64,000 nt of DNA, taken from assembly GCF_013372285.1 (NCBI RefSeq), contig NZ_CP054301.1:1598001-1662000 (forward strand), in the 5' to 3' direction. The notes under the pieces were generated by a model. The model did not search any database. It saw only the letters and a program-made list of their open reading frames with translations, and had not been told where the DNA came from. Below, piece by piece: positions 34,801 through 44,616 of the stretch (within the stretch, counting starts at the first letter, position 1; every line of letters begins with the position of its first letter). The position numbers and the translations under genes were made by a program. This DNA is from Marinomonas primoryensis. Its GTDB lineage: Bacteria > Pseudomonadota > Gammaproteobacteria > Pseudomonadales > Marinomonadaceae.

Positions 34801-35715
34801 ATGAAAGTGACAAATATTCCATTTATGGCAATGCGTAAAATCGTGGCTATTTTTTCGATTACGTTGATCCTAATTTCTCTTGGTTCTTTAGCGACTAAGG
34901 GGTTGCAATTCGGCTTGGACTTTACGGGCGGCACCTTGGTTGAGGTGACTTATGATGAGGCTCCTAACCTAGACGATGTTCGTGAGTTGTTAGGCAAAAA
35001 CGGCTATGGCGATGTGGTTGTGCAGAACTTTGGTTCGTCAACCGATGTTGTGGTTCGTATGGCTAACTCTTATACGCCAACACTGGGTGATGAGGTGTTG
35101 TCTACACTTCAGAGTGATGGGACCAATAAGGTTTTGCTTCAGCGATCTGAGTTTGTTGGCGCTCAAGTGGGTGAGGAGTTACGTGAGCAGGGTGGCTTAG
35201 GTATGTTACTCGCCTTGGCTGTCGTCATGATTTACGTTGCGGTGCGATTTCAGTTTAAGTTTTCGCTTGCCTCTGTAGCGGCGCTTGTTCACGATGTCAT
35301 TATCACTTTGGGCTTTTTCTCAATATTTGAGGTGGAGTTTGATTTGACGGTATTGGCTGCATTGTTGGCCGTCGTTGGGTATTCGCTTAACGATACTATT
35401 GTAGTGTGTGACCGTATTCGCGAAAACTTCCGTATCATGCGGGATACTGAGCCGTATGACCTTGTCAATGAATCGATTAACCAAACGCTGGGTCGTACTT
35501 TAATTACGTCATTAACGACCTTGTTTGTGTTGGTTGTATTGTTTGTGGCTGGTGGTGAAGCGATACATAACTTCTCTATGGCTTTGTTAGTAGGGATAGT
35601 TGTTGGTACTTATTCTTCTGTTTTTGTAGCGGCAAACTTATTGCTCGCGTTGGATGTGAAACGAGAAGACCTTGTTCCAGCACCAAAAGAAGAGCTAGAA
35701 GACGACTTGCCATAA
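34801..35715 (+). CDS. secF: protein translocase subunit SecF
   Basis: 304 residues. LQFGLDFTGGTLVEV near 40-55, six membrane segments, and GYSLNDTIVVCDRIRENF in the fourth, as in all SecF proteins. It works as a heterodimer with SecD. An acidic tail ends the protein, and a strong terminator follows. Confidence 0.97.
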   Translation: MKVTNIPFMAMRKIVAIFSITLILISLGSLATKGLQFGLDFTGGTLVEVTYDEAPNLDDVRELLGKNGYGDVVVQNFGSSTDVVVRMANSYTPTLGDEVLSTLQSDGTNKVLLQRSEFVGAQVGEELREQGGLGMLLALAVVMIYVAVRFQFKFSLASVAALVHDVIITLGFFSIFEVEFDLTVLAALLAVVGYSLNDTIVVCDRIRENFRIMRDTEPYDLVNESINQTLGRTLITSLTTLFVLVVLFVAGGEAIHNFSMALLVGIVVGTYSSVFVAANLLLALDVKREDLVPAPKEELEDDLP

Positions 35716-35741
35716 CCTAGTGTTGTGATTTCTTCGAGTAC

Positions 35742-35776
35742 AAAAAAAGCCTGCTTCATATGAAGCAGGCTTTTTT
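35742..35776. terminator. bidirectional terminator between secF and psd
   Basis: Near-perfect palindrome of AAAAAAGCCTGCTTCA and its complement around a central TA. Confidence 0.93.
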
Positions 35777-35795
35777 ATTGGGGGTTGTGTGGTGT

Positions 35796-36656
35796 TTACT
35801 TCTCTTTGATTTGTCCAAAATGCATGCCCATCTTAGTAGGTGTTTCTGCTTGTATGGACTCCTCCCATTTGACGGCGTCTTTTCCAAACAAAACGATGGC
35901 GGTAGAGCCAAGTTTGAAGCGTCCCATTTCCTCGCCTTTTTTGATTTCAATTTTATTTAGTTCGCTGTAATCCCAAGTCACTACGTTTTTATTGAATGGT
36001 GTAACTTGTCCCGCCCATGTGGTTTCTATGCTGGCTACGATCATAGCGCCTACCAATATTACCGCCATTGGGCCGGCTTCTGTGTCGAAAATACAAACCG
36101 TGCGTTCGTTACGAGCAAAGACGCTTGGAATTTGTTCGGCTGTTACTTTGTTCACTGAGAACAGCTTGCCAGGTATATGGATCATTTTCGTCAGTTTGCC
36201 GGTAAGTGGCATGTGTACACGGTGGTAATCTTTTGGAGAGAGGTAAACGGTTGCGAAAGAGCCGCCAAGGAATTGGTTGGATAGTGAAGCATCGCCACCT
36301 AAGAGGCTGGTCAGGCTGTAGGTGTGGCCTTTGGCTTGTAATAAAGTGCCGTGTTCTATTTCACCAAGTTGGCTGACTGCTCCGTCGGCAGGACAGACAA
36401 TTCCGTTTTTTTGTTCGCATATTGGGCGCAGCTCTGAACGAATGGCTCGGGTAAAGAAGTCGTTAAAGTTGCGGTAAGACAAAGGGTCGCTATTAACTGC
36501 TTCAGACATGTCTACTTGGTATTTTTTGATAAATTGATTGATAAAGGTGTTTTTTACCCAAGTATTTTCGCATTCCGCAATGCGGCCAATGGTGCGAGAC
36601 AGTGTTTTTTGCGGAGTGATATGTTGCGCAAAGGCAAAAAGTTGATCTTTAGTCAC
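35796..36656 (-). CDS. psd: phosphatidylserine decarboxylase proenzyme
   Basis: 286 residues. It decarboxylates phosphatidylserine to phosphatidylethanolamine, the step after pssA. The self-cleavage motif LGST is present; Ser251 becomes the pyruvoyl group and the last 36 residues form the alpha chain. Also seen are NDFFTRAIRSELRPI and YLSPKDYHRVHMP. Its start is 24 bases after the HDOD gene on the same strand, likely one transcript. Confidence 0.96.
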   Translation of the reverse strand: MTKDQLFAFAQHITPQKTLSRTIGRIAECENTWVKNTFINQFIKKYQVDMSEAVNSDPLSYRNFNDFFTRAIRSELRPICEQKNGIVCPADGAVSQLGEIEHGTLLQAKGHTYSLTSLLGGDASLSNQFLGGSFATVYLSPKDYHRVHMPLTGKLTKMIHIPGKLFSVNKVTAEQIPSVFARNERTVCIFDTEAGPMAVILVGAMIVASIETTWAGQVTPFNKNVVTWDYSELNKIEIKKGEEMGRFKLGSTAIVLFGKDAVKWEESIQAETPTKMGMHFGQIKEK

Positions 36657-36680
36657 GGTATTTATCCTGAGTTATTGAAT

Positions 36681-38165
36681 TTATGGTGTGCTGTGGCTGA
36701 TTAAAGACACGATTTGTTTAAGGTTTTTGTAATCTTTCTCATTGAATTCTGTGCGGGTTTCTAGCCAAAATATTGCCATTTCATTTTTTGATGTCTGTGT
36801 TGAGGCAAGGATGAGGTGGCTATTGGTGTCAATTATTTGGTCAGCTGTATGTGGTAAGTCTTTTAATAGGTTGTCTAGCTTTTGTCCGGATAAGTGGCTT
36901 GCTGAGCGTTTTTTGGATAGTTTTTCAAACACGCTTGATTGTGAGCTCCATAAGATGGCTTTAATTATTTCTATGTTATAGCCAGATTGAAACATCGGAG
37001 ATACTTTGTTGTTTGAATGCTTAAAAATAATACTGTGTTGTGCGTTTGGTATGGCTTGCTTGATTGTTTTCAGGGCAAGGTTTGCCTTCTGTTTTGTGTC
37101 TATGTCGCCTTTTTGACTGAGCGCTTTTTTCAGTGCTGAAATAGGAGATAACGTGACTTTTGTTTTTTGGTTGGGTGTGTTTTTGCCAGTGAATAGGTTG
37201 GGGTCAAGGAGTTGTTGTGCAAGAGATATTTTTCCACCGTTATTGTACAAAGTGGCGGCTTCGGTGCTTGCTAAATGAGCGGTATGGATGACCTCTCCAA
37301 GGCGACGATGCATGACTGTCGCGACGACACGGTAGAAAAAAGGCAGATTTTTAGAATCCCATCGCATCAAACTGGCTTCATGAGCAACCTTGTTTGCGCA
37401 ATAAGAGAAGATGAGCGGGTTGTTGATTAAAATGGTGAGTCTTTTGTCTTCGGTAAAACCTGGTAATTCGTCTGGATGGTGAGCCAAATGCGCTAGGGCT
37501 TGCATTTCTTTTGCGTTAGGTATGTGTTTGGTTAGAAAAGACTCAATGACTTTTTGTGGTGTGCCCCAATGAGAGCAAAGGTGTACCGTGAGCTCATCAA
37601 TGCGACACCCTAAAGTACTTAGCTCTGCTTGGCTGGCTTTTTCGCCTTGTTTGATTTTTTGCCTAATGGACATCATGGTTGGGTAGGCGTAGAACCACAA
37701 CAGCCATCTTGCAGCATCACGAAAAAGTGTTATCCAAAATATATCATCTTCATGGCTGGTTAATTTTTCGATTGCCCAGTGTCTTGCTATGGTTGCTGCT
37801 TCGTAGCTGGTTTGTATTTCGCTTAAAAAAGCGGCTACATGAGGTATTTTTTGTGTTGTTTTAATGTCGTAGGGGGCGAATCGAGGAAACAGCTTGGCTA
37901 TACCGTTCATTCCGACCATGGCGGCAGCATGAAACGGTGTTTTTATTTCGCTGTTTTTATTTGGAATGATTCGATTTGCTTCGTTAAGGATGGCGAAAGC
38001 CAATAGCGGATCTGATGCTATATTGGCTTGCATGCCATCAAGTGTGTCTTCCGTTCTTTTTATTTGGGTTTTAAGACGAGATAAATTGACGGCTTTAACC
38101 GGAAATTTTTTATTCTTAAGGAAATGAAGCCATTCATTTAGGCCAGAAGGTGACTTGTCTTTCAT
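36681..38165 (-). CDS. HDOD domain protein
   Basis: 494 residues. The N-terminal half is an HDOD domain (IASDPLLAFAILNEANRI, and DIFWITLFRDAARWLL); the C-terminal part is alpha/beta and might be GAF-like (HSIIFKHSNNKVSPMFQSGY). HDOD proteins lack the metal site of HD phosphohydrolases and act as signalling scaffolds. Its place between psd and motAB-like genes suggests a link to motility or envelope, but no function can be given. Confidence 0.75.
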   Translation of the reverse strand: MKDKSPSGLNEWLHFLKNKKFPVKAVNLSRLKTQIKRTEDTLDGMQANIASDPLLAFAILNEANRIIPNKNSEIKTPFHAAAMVGMNGIAKLFPRFAPYDIKTTQKIPHVAAFLSEIQTSYEAATIARHWAIEKLTSHEDDIFWITLFRDAARWLLWFYAYPTMMSIRQKIKQGEKASQAELSTLGCRIDELTVHLCSHWGTPQKVIESFLTKHIPNAKEMQALAHLAHHPDELPGFTEDKRLTILINNPLIFSYCANKVAHEASLMRWDSKNLPFFYRVVATVMHRRLGEVIHTAHLASTEAATLYNNGGKISLAQQLLDPNLFTGKNTPNQKTKVTLSPISALKKALSQKGDIDTKQKANLALKTIKQAIPNAQHSIIFKHSNNKVSPMFQSGYNIEIIKAILWSSQSSVFEKLSKKRSASHLSGQKLDNLLKDLPHTADQIIDTNSHLILASTQTSKNEMAIFWLETRTEFNEKDYKNLKQIVSLISHSTP

Positions 38166-38287
38166 AGCTGGTTACATTAGTGACTCGGTTGTTTATGAGT
38201 GTATAAAGTGCTCTTATATTTTTTATCTCATTAATCATACTGTATATTGAGGTGAGAGCATACTTTGTCAGTATTAAGGAAGGGAAT

Positions 38288-39142
38288 ATGTTTGCGTTAG
38301 CTGGCGTACTGGTTGTTATCGTTAGTGTTGTATCGGGTTATTTGGCGTCTCATGGTAATATGTTGGCGTTATGGCAGCCTTTTGAAGTGATTATTATTTG
38401 TGGCGCGGCATTGGGCGCCTTCATGGTAGCGAATCCGCTTATTGTTCAGAAAAAAGTATTCACTATGCTGCCTCAGATTTTTTCTGGGAGCCGTCATAAT
38501 AAGCGTTTTTACCTTCAGTTATTAGGTTTGATGTACTGTCTTTTTCAAAAAAGCCGCCAAGATGGTTTTTTGTCTATTGAGGAGGATATTGAGTCTCCTT
38601 TTACCAGTGAGTTGTTTAATCGTTTTCCTGATGTGGTGCGTGATCATGAGGTGGTAGAGTTTTTAACTGACAATTATCGGATCTTTACGTTAACAGGTCT
38701 GCCCGCTTATGAAATAGACGCCATTATGGACAATGAAATTGAGCAGATTCAAGAAGAGCTTATTGCTCCTAGTCATGCATTGAATCGTGTAGCGGAGGCT
38801 TTGCCTGGGTTTGGTATTGTTGCTGCGGTACTTGGTATTGTTATCACTATGGGGGCGATAGGTGGCCCATTAGAAGAGATTGGTTCACACGTAGCAGCGG
38901 CATTAGTCGGGACGTTTTTGGGTATCTTTTTTGGTTATGGGTTTGCTGGGCCGGCGGCTTCGCATTTGGAGAGCCTAGGAGCTCATGAGTTAAAAGCGTA
39001 TTTGTGTATTAAAGCGTGTTTAAATTCGATTGTTTCTGGTTACGCACCGCCTGTAGCAGTCGAGACGGGGCGTAAGTTGCTACCTCCGGATATGCGTCCA
39101 AGTTTTATTGAATTGTCAGATGATCTTAAGCAATACCGCTAG
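38288..39142 (+). CDS. motA: flagellar stator protein MotA
   Basis: 284 residues with four membrane segments (about 2-20, 30-48, 165-190, 200-220) and the cytoplasmic loop of MotA. LNRVAEALPGFGIVAAVLGIV and GGPLEEIGSHVAAALVGTFLG are family marks. It forms the ion channel of the stator with MotB. ATG 38288 has AAGGAAGGGA before it. Confidence 0.93.
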   Translation: MFALAGVLVVIVSVVSGYLASHGNMLALWQPFEVIIICGAALGAFMVANPLIVQKKVFTMLPQIFSGSRHNKRFYLQLLGLMYCLFQKSRQDGFLSIEEDIESPFTSELFNRFPDVVRDHEVVEFLTDNYRIFTLTGLPAYEIDAIMDNEIEQIQEELIAPSHALNRVAEALPGFGIVAAVLGIVITMGAIGGPLEEIGSHVAAALVGTFLGIFFGYGFAGPAASHLESLGAHELKAYLCIKACLNSIVSGYAPPVAVETGRKLLPPDMRPSFIELSDDLKQYR

Positions 39143-39175
39143 TATGGGCTTATAGCAAGTTTTGGGGAGTGTTAG

Positions 39176-40084
39176 ATGGCTTTAGGTTCTAATGGCCTGG
39201 TTATTCGGCGGGTTAAGAAAATCAAAAAAGTTGCACACCATGGTGGTGCTTGGAAAATAGCTTTGGCAGATTTTGCTTTGGCTATGATGGCTCTCTTTTT
39301 GGTTTTATGGATATTAAGTGTCGCCACGCCTGAAGAGTTGGCCAGTATTGAGGGGTATTTCCAAGATCCAATGGGGGCCTCTGTGGCAGGTTATAGTGCC
39401 AATCCTATCGATCTTGGTGGGAGTCCAGCAAAAAGTACGGAGAAAAAATTGGATTTACAGCTTCCTGAGTCTGGCAGTACTGATGTCGAGTCAAGAGATT
39501 TGCGTGCTGGGAATGGCCCTGATTCAGCGGATGCAAAAAGCATTAACGATATGGTGCAAAAAGAGATGGGAAGAATGAATATTCTACTCTCTGAGCAGCA
39601 AAATTTGCGTATTGAAGTAACACCTATTGGCGTTCGGATCACGTTATTGGATGATCCTGATGAGCCTATGTTTGAGCGCGGTAGTGCCCGAATGATGCCG
39701 GATATTGAAAATACTTTGCTTACTATGTCTTCCATCTTTAACAAGGTGGCCAATCCTATTGTGATTACGGGGCACACAGATTCATCAAGGTTTAGTGGTT
39801 CAGGTAGGTTGGATAATTGGGATTTATCAGCGTTACGAGCGAACGCTGCGCGTCGTATACTAGAGGAAGGTGGTGTTGAAGATGGGCGTATTGCTCAAGT
39901 AATAGGTTTATCAGACACTATACCTTACAACCGATTTGATACAGGTAGTGCTGAAAATAGACGAATCAGTATTACTTTATTGACAGATGAAGCTTATAAG
40001 AAAATGCTGGATCAAAATCTCCGTAATTTTGGAACCCCTGCCCAGCAATCTGATTTACAATTGTCTCCTGAAGCAATTTTTTAA
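39176..40084 (+). CDS. motB: flagellar stator protein MotB
   Basis: 302 residues. One membrane segment with the ion-carrying Asp32 (ALADFALAMMALFLVLWIL), a linker of about 80 residues, and a C-terminal OmpA-like peptidoglycan-binding domain (VITGHTDSSRFSG, ALRANAARRILEEGG). It follows motA with a GGGGAG ribosome site. Together with rsgA, orn and psd this order is shared with Pseudomonas. Confidence 0.93.
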   Translation: MALGSNGLVIRRVKKIKKVAHHGGAWKIALADFALAMMALFLVLWILSVATPEELASIEGYFQDPMGASVAGYSANPIDLGGSPAKSTEKKLDLQLPESGSTDVESRDLRAGNGPDSADAKSINDMVQKEMGRMNILLSEQQNLRIEVTPIGVRITLLDDPDEPMFERGSARMMPDIENTLLTMSSIFNKVANPIVITGHTDSSRFSGSGRLDNWDLSALRANAARRILEEGGVEDGRIAQVIGLSDTIPYNRFDTGSAENRRISITLLTDEAYKKMLDQNLRNFGTPAQQSDLQLSPEAIF

Positions 40085-41115
40085 AAGGCTTGATTTTCCC
40101 GAATAGACTGTTTAATTCTTAAGAAGCTTTGGAAGCGGTGCTCTGTTATTTCACCTTTATCTAATGCTTGAAGAATTGCGCATCCTGGTTCTTTTTCGTG
40201 AGCACAATCACGGAATCGGCAATAGCCAATATGTGGTTGAAATTCGATAAAACCATTCAGAAGTTCTTCCTCAGAGATATGCCATAAACCAAATTCACGT
40301 ATTCCCGGAGAGTCAATAAGATCTCCGCCTTTTGGCATGTGGAATAGACGAGCTGTGGTTGTGGTGTGTACACCTTTTTTTCGTTTTTGAGAGAGTTCAC
40401 CAATCGTAATATCTATATCGGGAAGTATGGTACCAATAAGGGATGATTTACCGACACCAGATTGTCCGACAAATACGCTGGTTTTATCTTGCAAGAAACT
40501 GTAAAGCGATTCCATGCCTTCTTGATGCTTGATTGATGTTCTGATTATTTTGTAATTTAGGTCTTCGTATGTCTTTAAAAGATTATCTAAGCTGGCTTGA
40601 TTGCTGTCGTCTATTAGATCGCACTTGTTAAGTAGTATCACTGGAGGAATGCCAACGGTTTCAGCGGCAACTAGATAACGGTCAATTAAGTTTGCATGAG
40701 CGACAGGTTCCGCGGCAATCACAACGACAATGTGATCAATGTTGGCCGCAACGGGTTTCAATCTTCCGTGCATGTCTGGACGAGACAGTGACGTGTGTCT
40801 TGGTGTCGTGGCGACAACAACGCCGCCTTCATTTTGCTTAGGACGCCAGACAACTTTATCGCCTGTAACGAGTTGGCCTAAATTGGCGCGTAAATTACAG
40901 CGCGTGGAAATACCAATAAAGGGCTCTTGCGTACCTTCGACTTCGACTTGTGTGCCGAAGTGGGAAATGATCATACCTTCGGTTTCGGGTCCAAGATCAG
41001 ATGACTGAAGGAGCTCTTCAGCGATATCGCCGCGTTTTTGGGTGCGTTCTACGCGTTCCTTGTGAATTCTTTCAATTCGCCAAGTTTGTTGTTTGGTAAG
41101 TTTTCGCTTCGACAT
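40081..41115 (-). CDS. rsgA: ribosome small-subunit GTPase RsgA
   Basis: 344 residues: OB fold, circularly permuted GTPase domain (NKCDL first, then GQSGVGKSSLI, then DSPGIREFGL), and a zinc finger (CRFRDCAHEKEPGC). It matures the 30S subunit late in assembly. The stop overlaps motB by 4 bases. Divergent from orn. Confidence 0.96.
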   Translation of the reverse strand: MSKRKLTKQQTWRIERIHKERVERTQKRGDIAEELLQSSDLGPETEGMIISHFGTQVEVEGTQEPFIGISTRCNLRANLGQLVTGDKVVWRPKQNEGGVVVATTPRHTSLSRPDMHGRLKPVAANIDHIVVVIAAEPVAHANLIDRYLVAAETVGIPPVILLNKCDLIDDSNQASLDNLLKTYEDLNYKIIRTSIKHQEGMESLYSFLQDKTSVFVGQSGVGKSSLIGTILPDIDITIGELSQKRKKGVHTTTTARLFHMPKGGDLIDSPGIREFGLWHISEEELLNGFIEFQPHIGYCRFRDCAHEKEPGCAILQALDKGEITEHRFQSFLRIKQSIRENQAF

Positions 41116-41189
41116 TAGGCTCGTCTGATCATATAGTAAGGCGCATAGAGTATAATGCTTGGCATTGATAATAAAGGACTTGGAAGGTT

Positions 41190-41747
41190 ATGAGCTTAAA
41201 TGAAGAGAATTTAGTATGGATTGACCTTGAAATGACAGGGTTAGATCCAGAGAGTGATACCATTATTGAAATTGCGACAGTGGTCACAGACAAACATTTA
41301 AATGTGTTGGCTAAGGGGCCGAGCCTTGCAATACATCAGGAAAAGCCGGTGATGGATGCAATGGATGAATGGTGTACTCAGCATCACGGTGATTCTGGTC
41401 TAACAGCGAGAGTGTTGTCTTCTACTATCAGTATGGAGCAGGCAGAGTCTGAAACCATCCAATTTTTAGCGCAATACGTTCCCGCTGGAGTTTCGCCTAT
41501 TTGTGGTAACAGTGTTGGTCAAGATCGTCGTTTTTTATATCGTTACATGCCAGCCCTAGAAAGATTTTTTCACTACCGCTATCTTGACGTGAGTACGGTG
41601 AAAGAATTGGCAAAACGCTGGAAGCCAGAGGCGTTAGAAGGGTTTAAAAAATCAGGTTCACATCTAGCGATGGATGATATTCTAGAATCTATTGGTGAGC
41701 TTCAGCATTATCGTCGAACCATGTTTGGTTTAGACGATAAGGTATAA
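41190..41747 (+). CDS. orn: oligoribonuclease
   Basis: 185 residues of the DEDDh exonuclease fold: [12 protein letters not shown] (Asp and Glu), [16 protein letters not shown], and the final [10 protein letters not shown] with the catalytic His and Asp. It degrades 2-5 nt RNAs and pGpG to nucleotides. Confidence 0.97.
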   Translation: MSLNEENLVWIDLEMTGLDPESDTIIEIATVVTDKHLNVLAKGPSLAIHQEKPVMDAMDEWCTQHHGDSGLTARVLSSTISMEQAESETIQFLAQYVPAGVSPICGNSVGQDRRFLYRYMPALERFFHYRYLDVSTVKELAKRWKPEALEGFKKSGSHLAMDDILESIGELQHYRRTMFGLDDKV

Positions 41748-41804
41748 ATTCCATTTCCGAAGGATCTAAAAGGTATTTGATGCGCTTTAGGGGTTTAAGG
41801 CTCA

Positions 41805-42554
41805 TTAAATAATCGCAGAGGCTCCGTCCCAGATTAGCTTGATCCCTGTTAGGAATAGAAAACCATACATGAATTTAAAAAATAGCGCGGTTGATATTTT
41901 ATAGTGCAACCAAGCGCCGAGTTGAACGCCTAGGTAAGCAATAGGGGTAAAGCAAAGAGACAGAAGTATGTTTGAAGTGTTTAGTTGCCCAAGCATGCTA
42001 TATGGAATGAGTTTTACATAGTTAATTGCGGTAAATATCACTGCTGCGGTAGCGACGTACTGCGTTTTATGAAGGTTTGCTCTAAGTAAGTAAACGCTCA
42101 TTGGTGGGCCGCCAGCATGGGCGATAAAGCTGGTGAGGCCGCCGAGAGCGCACCAGAGCTTTCCAGCTATGGCACTAAGTGGTTTTGGTTGAGTTGTGCA
42201 GTTTTTTCTTGGCCATGAGTTTAGAACAAATCCTACCGCAATAATTCCCACCATTATTTTTAGCCACTCAGACGAAAACCATGATGCGGTCAATCCTCCA
42301 ATAATAACCCCGACGATAGCCGCTGGAATGCATTTAATGAGTTGTTCGTTGCTCCATTTCCCCCAGAACTTTTGTACGGCAAATATGTCCATAATACACA
42401 GGATGGGAAGCATGATGGCGGCAGCAAAGATGGGAGAGGTTTGAAGGGATATGAGTGGTACGGCCATAATACCGAATGCGCCAGAAAATCCTCCTTTAGA
42501 GATGCCTGTAATAAATACGGCAATGGCAATGAGTGAAATGAGAAGCCAATCCAT
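41805..42554 (-). CDS. TauE/SafE family permease
   Basis: 249 residues with about eight membrane segments. GISKGGFSGAFGIMAVPLISL and IGGLTASW are typical of the sulfite/organosulfonate exporter family. The substrate is not known. Confidence 0.85.
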   Translation of the reverse strand: MDWLLISLIAIAVFITGISKGGFSGAFGIMAVPLISLQTSPIFAAAIMLPILCIMDIFAVQKFWGKWSNEQLIKCIPAAIVGVIIGGLTASWFSSEWLKIMVGIIAVGFVLNSWPRKNCTTQPKPLSAIAGKLWCALGGLTSFIAHAGGPPMSVYLLRANLHKTQYVATAAVIFTAINYVKLIPYSMLGQLNTSNILLSLCFTPIAYLGVQLGAWLHYKISTALFFKFMYGFLFLTGIKLIWDGASAII

Positions 42555-42693
42555 AAATGTCCTTCGTTGTGATGTTAATGTTGTTAGCTTGCTGATTATG
42601 GGGTATTGGTGCTTGTTTCAAAAGCCTTCTGTATTAGAATTACGTGAGTTTTTTGTGTTTGCTCTTTTTGGGTGTAGAGAGGATTAATAAGTA

Positions 42694-43164
42694 ATGCGAA
42701 TAGAAAAAGATGTTTACGGTGAGGTGGCGATGGAGGGCCTGGGAGAGGTTGTTTCATCTGCATTGAAAGTGGGTGGGGTGGTTTATCTAGAGGGTGATCT
42801 TGGGATGGGAAAAACCACACTGGTGAGAGGGGTGCTGCGAGGTCTAGGTTATCAAGGGCCCGTGAAAAGTCCAACTTACACCATCGTTGAACCATATGAG
42901 TTACCCAATTTGGAAGTGTATCATTTTGATTTGTATCGCGTTAGCGACGCAGAAGAGCTTGAGTTTATGGGGATTCGGGATTACTTCACTGAAAGTGGTT
43001 TGTGCCTGATTGAGTGGGCGGAAATGGGGCGTGGGGCGTTGCCAGAGGCGGATTTGGTGGTCTCTTTGAACCTGATTCGTCAGGGTCGTCATGTCTCTTT
43101 AGAGGCGCAAACAGAAAAAGGTTTGGCTGCTCTAAAAGTTTTACAAGAGGTCATAACTTCTTGA
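42694..43164 (+). CDS. tsaE: tRNA threonylcarbamoyladenosine biosynthesis ATPase TsaE
   Basis: 156 residues with Walker A EGDLGMGKTTLVRG and the ending LIEWAEMGRGALP common to TsaE. It drives the TsaBDE complex for t6A37 formation. Starts the tsaE-amidase-mutL-miaA-hfq run. Confidence 0.95.
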   Translation: MRIEKDVYGEVAMEGLGEVVSSALKVGGVVYLEGDLGMGKTTLVRGVLRGLGYQGPVKSPTYTIVEPYELPNLEVYHFDLYRVSDAEELEFMGIRDYFTESGLCLIEWAEMGRGALPEADLVVSLNLIRQGRHVSLEAQTEKGLAALKVLQEVITS

Positions 43165-43250
43165 TGTATAGAAGTCTTTACTATAAGTAAGATTGAGATC
43201 CATTTAATCAGCAGTTATAGTGTGTCAGATATACTAGCTAGCTGTCTGAT

Positions 43251-44579
43251 ATGCATACTAAATTTCACATTTGTCTTTTTGTTTTTATTAATTTAATTCT
43301 GTCTGTCGCGTCTTTGGGGATTTTTGCCGCCGAAGTTCGAGATATACGTGTTGCTCAACAAGAAGGGGTGACGCGTTTGGTATTTGAGCTTTCTGATGTT
43401 TCAGAGCATCGAATATTTCCTCTGTCAAACCCTGAGCGCATTGTTTTAGATATTAGCGATGTTGTGTTAGATGCAGCCGTCGTAAATGGCTTATCTGCGC
43501 TATCCTCTGATGTGTTGATGCGTGTACGCTACGCTAAGCGTGATAGTGGGGTGCGCTTTGTGCTTGATTTGGCTCAGAAGGTCAGGGCAAAAAGTACTGT
43601 TCTTGCGGCAAATGGTACTTATGGTCCACGGATTCTTGTCGAGCTTGAATATGGTGTTCGCAAGCCTGCCACGATAGTAAAAAGTTTGGCAAACCTGTCA
43701 AAAGAAAAACGTAATATCGTCATCGCGATAGACCCAGGGCATGGCGGTAAGGATCCAGGGGCTTTGGGGCAATACAAAGTTCGAGAGAAGGATATTGTTT
43801 TATCTATTGGCAAGGAGTTGGCGAGTCGAATCAATGCGGTAGACGGTTTTAAAGCGGTCTTGACGCGTTCGACAGATACTTATCTTGCTCTTCGTGACCG
43901 TTCGCGGGTGGCGCGTGATGCAAATGCCGATTTAATGATTTCGATTCACGCGGATGCTTTTACTAAGTCGAGCGCTCGCGGTGCTTCTGTGTGGGCGCTA
44001 TCTCTTAGTGGTAAAAGTTCTGAAATGGGGCGCTGGTTGGCCCAGCAAGAAAACTCGGCGGATCTGGTCGGTGGTATTTCGTTGGATGATAAGGATCAGT
44101 TGTTGGCGGAAGTATTATTGGATATGTCGATGAATTCGACGATTCAAATGAGTCTTAATATTGGTAAAAGTGTTTTGGGTGAAATGAAAGGTGTTGCAGT
44201 ATTGCATAAAGGCAGTGTGCAGCAAGCTGGTTTTGTTGTACTAAAATCACCGGATATACCATCGATATTGATCGAGACAGGCTTTGTATCAAACAAAACA
44301 GAGGCAAAAAATCTTTCTAGCAGAGCGTATCGGGTTAAGTTAGCGGCTTCCATTGCCACCGGTGTTGTTGAATATTTTACGAAGAACGCGCCTGATGGAA
44401 CGCTGATTGCCTGGAAGCAAGGTAATCATACTGACTTTGTTTATACCGTTGAGAAAGGCGACACACTTTCTGAGATCGCGCGCAGTAATCAGGTGTCCCT
44501 CGCTGTTATACGACAAGCGAATGATCTGAAAAACGATGTTATTTGGATTGGTCAGAAGCTAGTCATCCCCGCTGGATAG
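43251..44579 (+). CDS. amiB: N-acetylmuramoyl-L-alanine amidase, AmiB/AmiC type
   Basis: 442 residues: signal peptide (about 1-27), AMIN domain (RDIRVAQQEGVTRLVFELS, then LDISD), zinc amidase domain from IDPGHGGKDPGA to IETGFVSN, and a C-terminal LysM (YTVEKGDTLSEIARSNQ, IWIGQKLVIP). It cleaves septal peptidoglycan. The order before mutL points to AmiB. Confidence 0.93.
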   Translation: MHTKFHICLFVFINLILSVASLGIFAAEVRDIRVAQQEGVTRLVFELSDVSEHRIFPLSNPERIVLDISDVVLDAAVVNGLSALSSDVLMRVRYAKRDSGVRFVLDLAQKVRAKSTVLAANGTYGPRILVELEYGVRKPATIVKSLANLSKEKRNIVIAIDPGHGGKDPGALGQYKVREKDIVLSIGKELASRINAVDGFKAVLTRSTDTYLALRDRSRVARDANADLMISIHADAFTKSSARGASVWALSLSGKSSEMGRWLAQQENSADLVGGISLDDKDQLLAEVLLDMSMNSTIQMSLNIGKSVLGEMKGVAVLHKGSVQQAGFVVLKSPDIPSILIETGFVSNKTEAKNLSSRAYRVKLAASIATGVVEYFTKNAPDGTLIAWKQGNHTDFVYTVEKGDTLSEIARSNQVSLAVIRQANDLKNDVIWIGQKLVIPAG

Positions 44580-44616
44580 AATTCCATTCCCTTTTGTTAT
44601 TAATTAAAGGTTGCTC